From a virus: a DNA stretch of 64,000 nucleotides. Positions within the stretch are counted from its first letter, which is position 1, and every line of letters starts with the position of its first letter. Location: IMG/VR virus record IMGVR_UViG_3300034072_000758, positions 62,001-126,000 of that record. One strand, written 5' to 3'. Positions 41,023 to 49,891 of the stretch are shown piece by piece. The notes under the pieces are model-generated. The model ran no database searches. It saw only the letters and a list, made by a program, of their open reading frames with translations, and had not been told where the DNA came from. A program made the position numbers and the translations under genes.

Positions 41023-44000
41023 ATGAGCCAAAGTATTAGACAATCTGAATTATTCGCAGGATCGGACTGGAAAGTTCTCTATCAAGCCTTCACGCAAGTC
41101 AATTTCAATGCGTCCGACCCCCCATCGATAGCCGCTGCGATGCGCGAATATCTGCGCACCTACTATCCTGAAAATTTCAACGACTGGATTGAATCGTCTG
41201 AGTTTATCGCCGTGCTCGAACTACTGGCTTGGCTCGGCGGCACACTGGCTTTTAAAACCGACCTTAATGCTCGTGAAAGCTTCTTGGAGACGGCTGAGAC
41301 CCGTCAATCTATCCTGCGTCTCGCTCGCTTCCTGTCGTACAACCCAACCCGTAATAACTGTGCGCAGGGTATATTAAAGCTCGTTGAAATCATGACTGAC
41401 GATGATGTCTACGATGCTTACGGTAATAACCTGATCAATACAAACATTCGCTGGGATGATGCGGACGATGTAGACTGGTTCGACAAGTTCACCTTGATCC
41501 TTAATAGCGCTTTTATATCTGCCAACAATTTCGGTGTACCGTTGAAGTCTGGAACCGTGGGTGATGTCAAGACACAGCTATATCGTTTCAATAACCTCAT
41601 GAGTGAACAGTCGCTTAACTTCACTACGTCCGTGGGTGGCTCATCCATGTTGTTCGATGTTGTGAACGTGGACTTCGATGACAATGGTGGGTTCTATGAA
41701 CGTGAACCATTACCGACTAATGCGCTCCACACAATCTATCGTAATGATGGAGCCGGAAATTCGTCAGCCGATACCGGCTTTTTCTTCATGTTCAAGCAGG
41801 GAACGCTTCAAAGCACTGTGGTGAACATTGCCACACCGCAGGAAAACCAAGTCATTGATATAGCCGCTCAGAACGTCAACGAAACAGATGTTTGGGTTCA
41901 GACGGTCACTGATGGCGGGGCCTTGTCATTCTCGTGGAGTAAAGTCCCAGCAATATTCAATCAAAACATCACTTACAACGATTATAGCCAAGACATCCGA
42001 AACATTTATTCGGTTATCACGAGAGACAATGATGCTATCAGTGTTCGTTTCTCGGATGGGCGTTTTGGTTCGGTTCCGGTTGGAAACATCCGCATATATT
42101 ATCGCGTATCAAATGGCCTTCAATACCAGATCAAGCCTACTGAAATTTCCCGCAAGAAGATTTCTGTCCCTTACTACAATCGACGCGGTGTACGAAAGAC
42201 CCTGACACTCACTCTGTCTCTTCAAAATTCGGTATCGAACTCCACTCCGAGAGAAACAGACGAACAAATTCAAGCCCGCGCCCCATCGGTTTACGCTACT
42301 CAAAATCGAATGGTTTCTGGTGAAGATTATAACGTCTTCCCGCTTCAAAGTAATTTGGCCGTCAAGCTCAAGGCCGTCAATCGCGTGTATTCGGGGCACT
42401 CCCGCTTTATTGACTTGAATGATCCTACCGGAACATATCAAGATGTAAACGTGTTCTCAGAAGACGGCTCGATATTTAAAGAAAAGTACAATCTACAAAC
42501 TGAAATTCCATTGTATTCTAATATTTCAGATGCCGAAATAGTTTCTAATTATATTCAACCATTGATCAATAAAGAAGAAGTATTGAGCTATCAACGTAGC
42601 CAACTTCTGAATCGTATGATTAACGTTTCGGGTGTTGCTTGGAAAAGATCAACAAATTCCAACTATTCTTCGACTGGATACTTTACGGCTTCAAATCAAT
42701 ATATTGCCGTAGGTGCTACTCTCCTATTCAATAATGGAGCGTGGGCGACAATTGTTTCGATTGATGGCGATCCGTATGCTGAAACGGTATCTGGTGAAAA
42801 AGGCACGGTAACTCTGTCGTATAACATCCCAGACAACGCAACCGTATCTAAAATCATTCCACCATTCCTACCATCGATCAGTACAGAATCGAGTGACGAA
42901 CTGGTTGCGGCTTTTGCGGCCAAGAACTCGTTCTCGCTCCATTATGATTACGCTGCTTTCAAGTGGACAACGACCGCTACCCAAACCACATTCAAGGTTT
43001 TGGATATTGTTTATTATGCCGGTTCTATGTGGTCGATCTCAGCCAACGGTGAACGTATGGTTTTCGAGTCCGAAAAGAATGTTCAATGGTACAATGACGG
43101 AAAGAAAGCATTCGATAGCGAAACTGGAAATTCCAAACGCGACATCATTAAGGTTTTGAAAACCAATGAAGACCTGAAAGGTGGTCAAGGACGCGGTTTC
43201 AGCACCGATCAAGTCTTTGACATAAATCGTTTGTATCTCAACCGTGACGGCACTGCTAATCCCCGCCGCGTCACCATTACGATGGCGGATGACAATTTGA
43301 ACGGATACCCGGATAACCCAGATGCTTTCAATAATGTTGCCAATATCGGGAACATTCCTTCGAACTATCTGTTCTGGGGTTATGACTCGACTTATGGCAC
43401 AGCTCCGCTGGCAAATTCGGTAATTCTGTTCCAGAACCAAGCTGATCGTGAAACTCTATCTAACGCGGTAGCCGATGGTTCGGTCACATTCCAGATCAAT
43501 GGTACGACCGCACAATACAACAACACCTTCTGGGTGAAAGATGGCTCGACTTGGAAACTTCAACGAGGTTTATACTCCTATGGTATCGGGCGTGGGACGA
43601 ATACAGCGGCTTCGTGGGTATCGACTGGAAGTTCGACATTCACAACAATCGCACCACAACAGGCGTTGTCCTTCCAGTGGAAACACTATGCGCCAACCTC
43701 CCACCGCATCGATCCATCCAAAACAAACATCATCGACATGTTTGTTCTTACGGCTCAATACGATTTCTTGATCAGACAATGGATCGCGGAAGGCGCTGAT
43801 GTGAATACACTCCCGACTCCAATTTCTGAACTTGATCTTCGTCTGACGTTCTCGGAATACGAAGATTATAAAATGTTCTCGGACTCTATCGTATGGAGAC
43901 CAGTCAAATACAAATTCCTTTTTGGTAATGGTGCTAACGAAGAATTGAAGGGTAAGTTCAAAGTTGTAAAGACACAGAGCACAACTCTATCCGATGGTGA

Positions 44001-44280
44001 AATCGCTTCTCGGTTGATAAAGGCCGTCAACAATTATTTCGATGTAACGGTTTGGGATTTCGGCGAAACATTCTATTTCACGGAGTTGTCGGCCTACATA
44101 CACCAACAACTCGCCAACATTGTTTCCTCCGTGGTATTCGTTCCAACTTCGGAAAGCTCAAATTTTGGTGATGGATATGAAGTGCGTTCAAGATCGGATG
44201 AAATTTTCATTTCCACCGCTCAAGTAGCAGATGTGATTATTATCAACTCGAATACGCCATCGGCTTTGAGAATTAGATAA
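41023..44280 (+). CDS. Baseplate wedge subunit, gp6-like
   Basis: 1085 residues, longer than T4 gp6 (660). The N-terminus matches the gp6/baseplate-J pattern: 'FNDWIESSEFIAVLELLAWLGGTLAFKTDLNARESFL', then 'ETRQSILRLARFLSYNP'. The C-terminal part contains 'FDVTVWDFGETFYFTELSAYIHQQL', also typical. It forms the core of the wedge ring that changes shape on contraction. AAGGATAG site eight bases before ATG. Extra internal domains probably account for the added length. Confidence 0.85.
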   Translation: MSQSIRQSELFAGSDWKVLYQAFTQVNFNASDPPSIAAAMREYLRTYYPENFNDWIESSEFIAVLELLAWLGGTLAFKTDLNARESFLETAETRQSILRLARFLSYNPTRNNCAQGILKLVEIMTDDDVYDAYGNNLINTNIRWDDADDVDWFDKFTLILNSAFISANNFGVPLKSGTVGDVKTQLYRFNNLMSEQSLNFTTSVGGSSMLFDVVNVDFDDNGGFYEREPLPTNALHTIYRNDGAGNSSADTGFFFMFKQGTLQSTVVNIATPQENQVIDIAAQNVNETDVWVQTVTDGGALSFSWSKVPAIFNQNITYNDYSQDIRNIYSVITRDNDAISVRFSDGRFGSVPVGNIRIYYRVSNGLQYQIKPTEISRKKISVPYYNRRGVRKTLTLTLSLQNSVSNSTPRETDEQIQARAPSVYATQNRMVSGEDYNVFPLQSNLAVKLKAVNRVYSGHSRFIDLNDPTGTYQDVNVFSEDGSIFKEKYNLQTEIPLYSNISDAEIVSNYIQPLINKEEVLSYQRSQLLNRMINVSGVAWKRSTNSNYSSTGYFTASNQYIAVGATLLFNNGAWATIVSIDGDPYAETVSGEKGTVTLSYNIPDNATVSKIIPPFLPSISTESSDELVAAFAAKNSFSLHYDYAAFKWTTTATQTTFKVLDIVYYAGSMWSISANGERMVFESEKNVQWYNDGKKAFDSETGNSKRDIIKVLKTNEDLKGGQGRGFSTDQVFDINRLYLNRDGTANPRRVTITMADDNLNGYPDNPDAFNNVANIGNIPSNYLFWGYDSTYGTAPLANSVILFQNQADRETLSNAVADGSVTFQINGTTAQYNNTFWVKDGSTWKLQRGLYSYGIGRGTNTAASWVSTGSSTFTTIAPQQALSFQWKHYAPTSHRIDPSKTNIIDMFVLTAQYDFLIRQWIAEGADVNTLPTPISELDLRLTFSEYEDYKMFSDSIVWRPVKYKFLFGNGANEELKGKFKVVKTQSTTLSDGEIASRLIKAVNNYFDVTVWDFGETFYFTELSAYIHQQLANIVSSVVFVPTSESSNFGDGYEVRSRSDEIFISTAQVADVIIINSNTPSALRIR

Positions 44281-45629
44281 TGGCGACATATACGGTCTTT
44301 CACGGAACGGATGGTTTGTTCCGTGATTTTTCGAATAAGAGTTTGGGGTCCGCCAACGGCACGGCCCCAATCAACATGGTTGGGTTCAATTTTACGGACT
44401 CGATTGATGTTGCTCGCACGTTCGGAAAGCGTATCATTCAAGCTCAAGTGACGATAGATAGACCTTTGGTAATCAACGCTAAGAGCGCATCGTATAGTGA
44501 TTTCAAGCATGTATTGAACGCCAAATTAAGTCGTGTCAGTAAAACAAAGTACGATGGCGTGATAATAAAAAATTATCTTGATGCTGGTAAATATGGTGAT
44601 GATTATATTAAAAGTAATCATTACATTCCATTTGATCTTTCTCAAATAAAAGTAACCGATAGTCTTCTTGAAGGTCTTATTAAGACGCCAACGGTCGAAG
44701 TAGACGACATCATGAAATACACAATGAAAGTTCTTTTAGGATTCTTTTATTGCGCTTTTCTTTATGAAACTGATGTCGAACAAGAAAAAAGAAACCAATT
44801 CTTATCAACTATTTTGCGCTATGGTAGCAAGTATAGTATCTACGAGGATGAATTAAAGCACATCACTAAAGATATTTCGGCTGAGGATTATATTCATCGT
44901 CGGGTAAATCGTATGCTCCAATCCAGATCATACAAAATGAAGACCGATAAAGGTGATGTTACTTATTTTGCTAAGATTACTGCTGGTGGGTTACAACCAC
45001 ACTATAATGTTATGGATCAACAAATATTAATTGATGTTATGTGGGCGCTGGAACAGCAAACCGATCCAGACTATGTATGGCGTGATAAAGACGTTCGGTT
45101 TTGCTATTTCCGCTCGCAAGAGATAAATGAACTCATTGTCATATTGAAATCGACAATACGTCATGAAATGATGCATTGTGTTCAGCACTTGACATTCGGT
45201 AGTAAAGACAGTCGCCAAGTTTCTATGGGGAATGGCTATAGCGACAAAGAAGATAAATCTGGATACTATACAAGTAATGTTGAGTTTTATCCTCAAATCG
45301 AAACATCTTTAGCCAAGTTTGAGACATATGTTTCTGATGCTTTGCTTTATCAACTATCCTTAAACGATCCCAAGACCCTACGTGACATGATTGAGTTCTT
45401 CGTGTCTGATAAGGATGGAGAAATGGTGAAGTCATTCAATACGAGTATGGGTAAAATAAACATTACGCGAAATGCGTTCTTCAATCATCAGAAACGCGCT
45501 TTCCTTTCACAAAAGGATACGAAGAAGCGCAATCTGGCTCAGTTTACATATCAACGCGCCATTCGTGAATTTTACAAAGAGATCATGGCTAAAATTCAAA
45601 AGGTAAAATCACGAAACGCTTTACAATAA
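44280..45629 (+). CDS. ART and HExxH metalloprotease-like fusion protein
   Basis: 449 residues, starting within the gp6 stop (TAATG). The N-terminal domain has 'YTVFHGTDGLFRDFS' (FHGT, ART-PolyVal-like) and 'GFNFTDSIDVARTFG', with 'KYDGVIIKN' and 'YIPFDLSQIKV' completing the fold. Near residue 295 'STIRHEMMHCVQHLTFG' is a clear HExxH zinc-protease motif. The fusion resembles polyvalent effector proteins carried in virions. AT-rich. It could act on host proteins after entry; both activities are predictions. Confidence 0.65.
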   Translation: MATYTVFHGTDGLFRDFSNKSLGSANGTAPINMVGFNFTDSIDVARTFGKRIIQAQVTIDRPLVINAKSASYSDFKHVLNAKLSRVSKTKYDGVIIKNYLDAGKYGDDYIKSNHYIPFDLSQIKVTDSLLEGLIKTPTVEVDDIMKYTMKVLLGFFYCAFLYETDVEQEKRNQFLSTILRYGSKYSIYEDELKHITKDISAEDYIHRRVNRMLQSRSYKMKTDKGDVTYFAKITAGGLQPHYNVMDQQILIDVMWALEQQTDPDYVWRDKDVRFCYFRSQEINELIVILKSTIRHEMMHCVQHLTFGSKDSRQVSMGNGYSDKEDKSGYYTSNVEFYPQIETSLAKFETYVSDALLYQLSLNDPKTLRDMIEFFVSDKDGEMVKSFNTSMGKINITRNAFFNHQKRAFLSQKDTKKRNLAQFTYQRAIREFYKEIMAKIQKVKSRNALQ

Positions 45630-45655
45630 ACCGGTCATTTGTGTAAGCTTATGGA

Positions 45656-46042
45656 ATGAGCATTACACATACCTATTCACCCGATCAAAACCTCCATCGG
45701 TTTCATATAAATTGGCAAAGCGGTCTTAAGAATGAAGATCGTTATATTCAATTTTACGATGAACTCGATGAGATCGGCGTAAGTCATTATTACCCCAATC
45801 CTACAGCGGATATTCGCGTAGCAAAAGATAACGATGAAGTTTTATCTCTGATCATAAAGTATTCAGACATAATACAGCGTCAACCGAACTGTGGTATTTG
45901 TTTGCTTAATCATATTGATTTGGGAAATTTCAGAGGCGTTCGTGAATTTAATAAATTTATTCAAGATACTTTCGCGGCAACATTACAACAGGAAATAGAC
46001 AAAGAAGTTATCGCATCGCTTAACACCGTCGCGGGTAAATAA
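45656..46042 (+). CDS. Hypothetical protein, 128 aa
   Basis: Begins MSITHTYSPDQNLHRFH. Contains 'PNPTADIRVAKDNDEVLSLIIKY' and a C-terminal helix (QEIDKEVIASLNTV). No family recognised. Likely continues the upstream late operon; an early promoter starts right after it. Confidence 0.65.
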   Translation: MSITHTYSPDQNLHRFHINWQSGLKNEDRYIQFYDELDEIGVSHYYPNPTADIRVAKDNDEVLSLIIKYSDIIQRQPNCGICLLNHIDLGNFRGVREFNKFIQDTFAATLQQEIDKEVIASLNTVAGK

Positions 46043-46046
46043 AAAG

Positions 46047-46075
46047 TTGACAGGGTGTAGACCTTTTGATAATGT
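46047..46075 (+). promoter_or_regulatory. Early-type promoter of the ygiB-ygiC-like cassette
   Basis: TTGACA (46047-46052) with TAATGT 17 bases on (46070-46075). Confidence 0.6.
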
Positions 46076-46104
46076 TAAATCCTGTCTTTAACAGGGTATC
46101 ATCA

Positions 46105-46244
46105 ATGTCCTTCTTCAAAAATCTGTTTGGCGCTCACGGCAAGAAAATCATCCGCGAAGTGACCGATCAAGTCGTCGCCCCGCGCTGGCCAAGGTCACTG
46201 ATCAGCCCACCAAATCGGCGGCTGACCGTATCGCTTCTCTGTAA
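46105..46244 (+). CDS. Small protein interrupted by a frameshift
   Basis: ATG 46105 has AGGG eight bases upstream and reads MSFFKNLFGAHGKKIIREV TDQVVA. At the GCCCCGC run (46177-46183) a -1 shift continues as 'LAKVTDQPTKSAADRIASL' to TAA 46242-46244, just before the ribosome binding site of the next gene. Without the shift the frame runs into that gene instead. Either one C was lost from a C run (mutation or sequence error) or the shift is programmed. About 46 residues if joined; function unknown. Confidence 0.5.
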
Positions 46245-46260
46245 GGGACATACACGCCAA

Positions 46261-46860
46261 ATGGCAAGAAAATCCAATAGCATCAGGTTGGTCGCGGCGG
46301 TTTCATCGCTGTCCGTGATCATGGCGGGTTGTTCCGACCCATCCTCCACTCCCGCCGCCGCGCAGGAGACGCCCAAGAATGACGCGCTTTTGGCCTGTGT
46401 ATCTAATCCGAAGAACACTGTACAAGAGTGCGAGAAGTATTTCGGTGAGAATGCCAAGAAGTCGGCCTTCTCAGCGAAAAGCCAGTGTGAAGCGGAATAC
46501 GGCGTCGGTAACTGCGAAAGCCGCAAAGCTGACGATGGTAGCGATGTCTTCATGCCTCTGGTTGTCGGCTACATGCTCGGCAACATGATGTCTGGTGGTG
46601 GCAACTACAATCGTTATGCGCCGCCGCCATCCGGCTACTACAACGATGATGACTACTATAACCGTAAACGCGAGCGCGAACGCCGCGAATATGGCACCGT
46701 AGGCGGATCGTCTTCCGGCTATAAGTCGAATACCCGAAACTATAATTCGGATACTTCGAGCTACAAGTCATCTTCGTACTCAAAGCCGTCTTCAACCACC
46801 AGCTACAAGTCTGGCGGATTCGGAGCCTCGGCGGGTTCCAAGGGTTCCTGCTGCTCGTAA
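46261..46860 (+). CDS. YgiB-like lipoprotein (DUF1190)
   Basis: 199 residues from ATG 46261. The signal sequence ends in the lipobox 'VIMAGC', so the protein is lipidated at that Cys. The core 'CVSNPKNTVQECEKYFGENAKK' and 'QCEAEYGVGNCES' with 'FMPLVVGYMLGNMM' matches the DUF1190 (YgiB/YjfM) family. The C-terminal third is low-complexity Tyr/Ser/Gly. In bacteria ygiB lies next to ygiC, as here. It likely sits at the cell envelope. Confidence 0.8.
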   Translation: MARKSNSIRLVAAVSSLSVIMAGCSDPSSTPAAAQETPKNDALLACVSNPKNTVQECEKYFGENAKKSAFSAKSQCEAEYGVGNCESRKADDGSDVFMPLVVGYMLGNMMSGGGNYNRYAPPPSGYYNDDDYYNRKRERERREYGTVGGSSSGYKSNTRNYNSDTSSYKSSSYSKPSSTTSYKSGGFGASAGSKGSCCS

Positions 46861-46867
46861 TATACAG

Positions 46868-46895
46868 TCCCCAACCTTGAAATACAGGTTGGGGA
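46868..46895 (+). promoter_or_regulatory. Intercistronic hairpin between ygiB-like and ygiC-like genes
   Basis: TCCCCAACCT (46868-46877) pairs perfectly with AGGTTGGGGA (46886-46895). There is no T run, so it is more likely an mRNA processing or stability element than a terminator. Confidence 0.5.
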
Positions 46896-46915
46896 TTACC
46901 CATTAGGAGAAATAA

Positions 46916-48115
46916 ATGGCCATTCGTGTCAAATCGGAACCACGTCCCGACTACAAGGCAAAGCTGGAAGAACAAGGCTTGACTTGGCACACAACGGAAA
47001 CAGGTGTTCCGTATTGGGATGAAACCGCTCATTGGGTCTTCACTTCCGATGAAATTGATCGCCTCGAACAGGCAACGAACGATGCCTACGCGATGGTTCT
47101 GGATGCTGTCGGTCACGTGATCGACAATAAGCTTCTTCAACTGTTTGGCTATGACGATCTGGCTATCAAGCTGATCGAAAAAAGCTGGAAGGACGAGAAG
47201 AACTTCACCATGTATGGTCGTTTCGATCTGGCCTATTCGAATGGTCAGATCAAGGTTCTTGAGTTCAACGGTAACACCCCAACCTCGTTGCTGGAAGCAT
47301 CGGTGAACCAATGGTTCTGGCTGGAAGAAATGTTCCCAGAAGGTGATCAATTCAACAGCATTCACGACCGTCTTGTCAATGTGATGCGTAAGATCAACTT
47401 CGCCCAGCGCTCCAAGGTTCGCAACGGCCACAATTACAACAGTGATCTTCACCTGACCTGTGTGGTTCCGAACGACGAAGATCAAGGCACGGTCGCTTAT
47501 TTCGAATCGGTCATCCGCGAAGCGGATGCCAATCCAAAATTCATTCCTATTACCGACATCACGGTCAAAGAAGAACACTATAATGGTGTCTCACAAGGTC
47601 AAGTGTTCATCGATCAGGACCGTCAACCCATCCAAACGCTTCTAGCGCTATACCCGTGGGAATGGCTACTGGCCGACGATTTCGGTACTAAGCTGGCTCA
47701 GGATGTTCTCGCCAACCGTGTATCCGTCATGGAACCGGCATGGAAGATGGTTGCCTCCAACAAGCGCCTTCTGGCTACGCTGTGGGAACTATATCCGTAT
47801 AACCCGCTCCTTCTTCCAACCTTCACTACCCCGGACGAACTGACCGGCGACTATGTGAAGAAGCCTATCTTCGGTCGTGAAGGTCAGAACGTTACCATCG
47901 TGGAAAATGGTAAGACTGCTGAGTCGTCCACTGGCTTCTACGACGACGATCCGTTCGTCTTCCAAGAGAAGACTGAACTTCTTCAAGCGGACGGCAACTT
48001 CGCAGTCATCGGTAGCTGGATCGTTGAAGGCGAATCGGCTGGGATGGGTATCCGCGAGTGTAACAAGCTGATCACCGACAATACCGCCCGCTTTGTTCCT
48101 CACAGGTTTGAATAA
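46916..48115 (+). CDS. YgiC-like ATP-grasp ligase (glutathionylspermidine synthase family)
   Basis: 399 residues. Family motifs: 'KVLEFNGNTPTSLLEASVNQWFW', 'EPAWKMVASNKRLLATLWELYPYNPLLLP', 'YVKKPIFGREGQNVTIVENG' (ATP-grasp nucleotide site) and 'FAVIGSWIVEGESAGMGIRE'. The amidase half of full GspS is absent, as in YgiC/YjfC. Members ligate a peptide or amine to a carboxylate; the substrate of this subfamily is unknown. AGGAG ribosome binding site. Higher GC than neighbours, suggesting bacterial origin. Confidence 0.85.
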   Translation: MAIRVKSEPRPDYKAKLEEQGLTWHTTETGVPYWDETAHWVFTSDEIDRLEQATNDAYAMVLDAVGHVIDNKLLQLFGYDDLAIKLIEKSWKDEKNFTMYGRFDLAYSNGQIKVLEFNGNTPTSLLEASVNQWFWLEEMFPEGDQFNSIHDRLVNVMRKINFAQRSKVRNGHNYNSDLHLTCVVPNDEDQGTVAYFESVIREADANPKFIPITDITVKEEHYNGVSQGQVFIDQDRQPIQTLLALYPWEWLLADDFGTKLAQDVLANRVSVMEPAWKMVASNKRLLATLWELYPYNPLLLPTFTTPDELTGDYVKKPIFGREGQNVTIVENGKTAESSTGFYDDDPFVFQEKTELLQADGNFAVIGSWIVEGESAGMGIRECNKLITDNTARFVPHRFE

Positions 48116-48116
48116 C

Positions 48117-48377
48117 ATGACCAGCAAAACTGAGTACATTGTCATCGTTTCGGTCGATAGCGATGATAGTAGCGATTCCTTTGGGATCATCACTAAGAAA
48201 AACTACGACCTCTGGAACACTGGCGAGCTTGATGCTGAATCTGATCATGATGATTTGTTCGGCGTCAAAGTTGGTTCGCCCTACGTTACCAATGTGAACG
48301 GGTGGGCCAATGTTACCAAATTCCTCGAAGAAAATAATGGCGTGATCGCAAACGTCGAAGCCTGTATCGGTTATTAA
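48117..48377 (+). CDS. Hypothetical protein, 86 aa
   Basis: ATG 48117 lies two bases after the ygiC-like stop, so the genes are in one operon. Very acidic (VDSDDSSDSF; ELDAESDHDD). No family recognised; a small acidic partner of the ATP-grasp enzyme is possible. Confidence 0.6.
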   Translation: MTSKTEYIVIVSVDSDDSSDSFGIITKKNYDLWNTGELDAESDHDDLFGVKVGSPYVTNVNGWANVTKFLEENNGVIANVEACIGY

Positions 48378-48391
48378 GGCAGTGGAAAGAA

Positions 48392-48499
48392 ATGGCTTCC
48401 ATTTCCACTCGGACAGATTTTCCATTGGAAAACACTTTGGTTCTGGAAGTTGCTGTGGGTTTAGATAGACTTATCGCTGTCGAAGAAGCCAATCTATAA
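48392..48499 (+). CDS. Small hypothetical protein, 35 aa
   Basis: Reads MASISTRTDFPLENTLVLEV and so on to TAA, after GGAAAG, in line with the operon and just before its terminator. Good codon use but very short. Confidence 0.45.
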   Translation: MASISTRTDFPLENTLVLEVAVGLDRLIAVEEANL

Positions 48500-48502
48500 A
48501 AG

Positions 48503-48529
48503 AAAAGTCCGCTTCGGCGGACTTTTTTT
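48503..48529 (+). terminator. Strong terminator with UUCG loop
   Basis: GTCCGC (48507-48512), TTCG loop, GCGGAC (48517-48522), then a seven-base T run. Confidence 0.95.
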
Positions 48530-48625
48530 ATTGTTTACCATATTATTTACATTGACAAAGTAAATTCAAACTATATTTTGTCATTATTCCGAAAGTTTCG
48601 GAACATCATCCAATGGAGAAAAAAC

Positions 48626-49468
48626 TTGAGTAAACGAATTTTTGGTCTGGCTGGCGCTGCCGTCCTCGTACTGGTCGCCCTCGGCTCCCTCGTATCGTGT
48701 GGTCAAACCGTTCAACCCGGCAATGTCGGCGTGAAGATCAAGACCCTCGGCCCATCGGCGGGTGTGGACAAGACACCTCTCACGTCTGGCTGGCACTTCA
48801 ATCTCCCCGGCGAACGCATCGTGGAATTTCCGTCGATCCAGCGCACCTACACCTATACCCGCGAAGTCGATGAACGCGGCGGCGAGAACGAAGAAATCAA
48901 TTTCTCGGACAACAACGCCCTGCCGATGACGGCGGATGTCCAGTTGGTCATGAAGATCAATCCGGCCAAGGCCCCGGCCATCTATACCAAGTATCGTCTG
49001 ACCTTCGACCAACTTTTCGAAGGCCCGATCCGCAATGACGTTCGTTCGGCGGTTGCTGCTGAAACCGAACTGGTCAGCGTCGAATATCTATACACTGGCG
49101 GTCGCCAACAAGTGATCCAACGTGCTCTGGCCCGCGTCAACAAGAAGTGGTCGCAAGAAGGCGTCGAAATCGGTCAACTCGACTGGATCGGCACCATTCG
49201 TTACCCACAAGTGATCCTCGACTCGATCCAAGCCAAGACCAAGGCCGACGCCGATGCCGCCGCCGCTCAGGCACAAGTCGCGGTCGCCAAGGCCCAAGCC
49301 GCTGCCAAGATCGAAGAAGCCCGTGGTCAGGCGGAATCGAACCGTCTGCTGGCCGAATCCATCGCCTCAACGCCCCAAGTCGTCCAACTCAAGGCCATCG
49401 AAAAGTGGGACGGTAAGCTCCCCGACACCGTGGCTGGTACGGCTATGCCGTTCGTCAACTTGAAGTAA
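48626..49468 (+). CDS. SPFH/Band-7 (prohibitin-like) lipoprotein
   Basis: 280 residues. TTG 48626 is chosen as start because GGAG lies eight bases upstream and it gives a lipoprotein signal: 'GAAVLVLVALGSLVSCGQ' with the lipobox Cys near residue 25. An SPFH domain spans about 30-200 (GNVGVKIKTLGPSAGVDK; ADVQLVMKINP; VEYLYTGGRQQVIQRALARV). An Ala-rich coiled coil (AAAQAQVAVAKAQAAAKIEEA) follows. SPFH proteins form membrane rings that guard proteases or organise membranes. Its position after the ygiB-ygiC cassette mirrors bacterial clusters joining these families. GC-rich. Confidence 0.85.
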   Translation: MSKRIFGLAGAAVLVLVALGSLVSCGQTVQPGNVGVKIKTLGPSAGVDKTPLTSGWHFNLPGERIVEFPSIQRTYTYTREVDERGGENEEINFSDNNALPMTADVQLVMKINPAKAPAIYTKYRLTFDQLFEGPIRNDVRSAVAAETELVSVEYLYTGGRQQVIQRALARVNKKWSQEGVEIGQLDWIGTIRYPQVILDSIQAKTKADADAAAAQAQVAVAKAQAAAKIEEARGQAESNRLLAESIASTPQVVQLKAIEKWDGKLPDTVAGTAMPFVNLK

Positions 49469-49488
49469 CCCTTCAAGACAATAAAACG

Positions 49489-49518
49489 AAAAGGGAGCCA
49501 GTAATGGCTCCCTTTTTT
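49489..49518 (+). terminator. Terminator after the SPFH gene
   Basis: GGGAGCCA (49493-49500) pairs with TGGCTCCC (49505-49512), followed by TTTTTT. Confidence 0.9.
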
Positions 49519-49527
49519 GTTGATAGC

Positions 49528-49555
49528 TTGACAATATAAACTTTTGTGCTACACT
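49528..49555 (+). promoter_or_regulatory. Early promoter
   Basis: TTGACA (49528-49533), 16-base spacer, TACACT (49550-49555). Confidence 0.75.
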
Positions 49556-49587
49556 CTCTATATATCGAATATATCAGGAGATAAAAT

Positions 49588-49875
49588 ATGTCCGACCTTC
49601 GTACCCTTTCTGTTACTGTTCAAGACCTCAAGCGCAAACTTGAGCAAGCCCAACAGGTGCGTTGGGATGCCGTTGTGGGGGCGGACATCAATGAAATGGA
49701 GCGACAGATCGCCATCCTGACCAATCAGCTTTTTGATGCCGTGGGCGATCTTCACGACTTCATCAAGGCTGAAACCGGCATTTCAGCCAATCAGTTTTAC
49801 AACAACTTCCATTCGTCCGGTTATGTGTCGCGCGGCGATGTCGAGCTTCCGAAGCGCATTCAAGCCCATATGTAA
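49588..49875 (+). CDS. Hypothetical coiled-coil protein, 95 aa
   Basis: Starts behind a GGAGATAAAAT site. Residues 10-60 form a heptad-like helix (VQDLKRKLEQAQQVRW; EMERQIAILTNQLFDAV). No family recognised. Confidence 0.7.
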   Translation: MSDLRTLSVTVQDLKRKLEQAQQVRWDAVVGADINEMERQIAILTNQLFDAVGDLHDFIKAETGISANQFYNNFHSSGYVSRGDVELPKRIQAHM

Positions 49876-49891
49876 GGAGCCGAAAGGTTCC

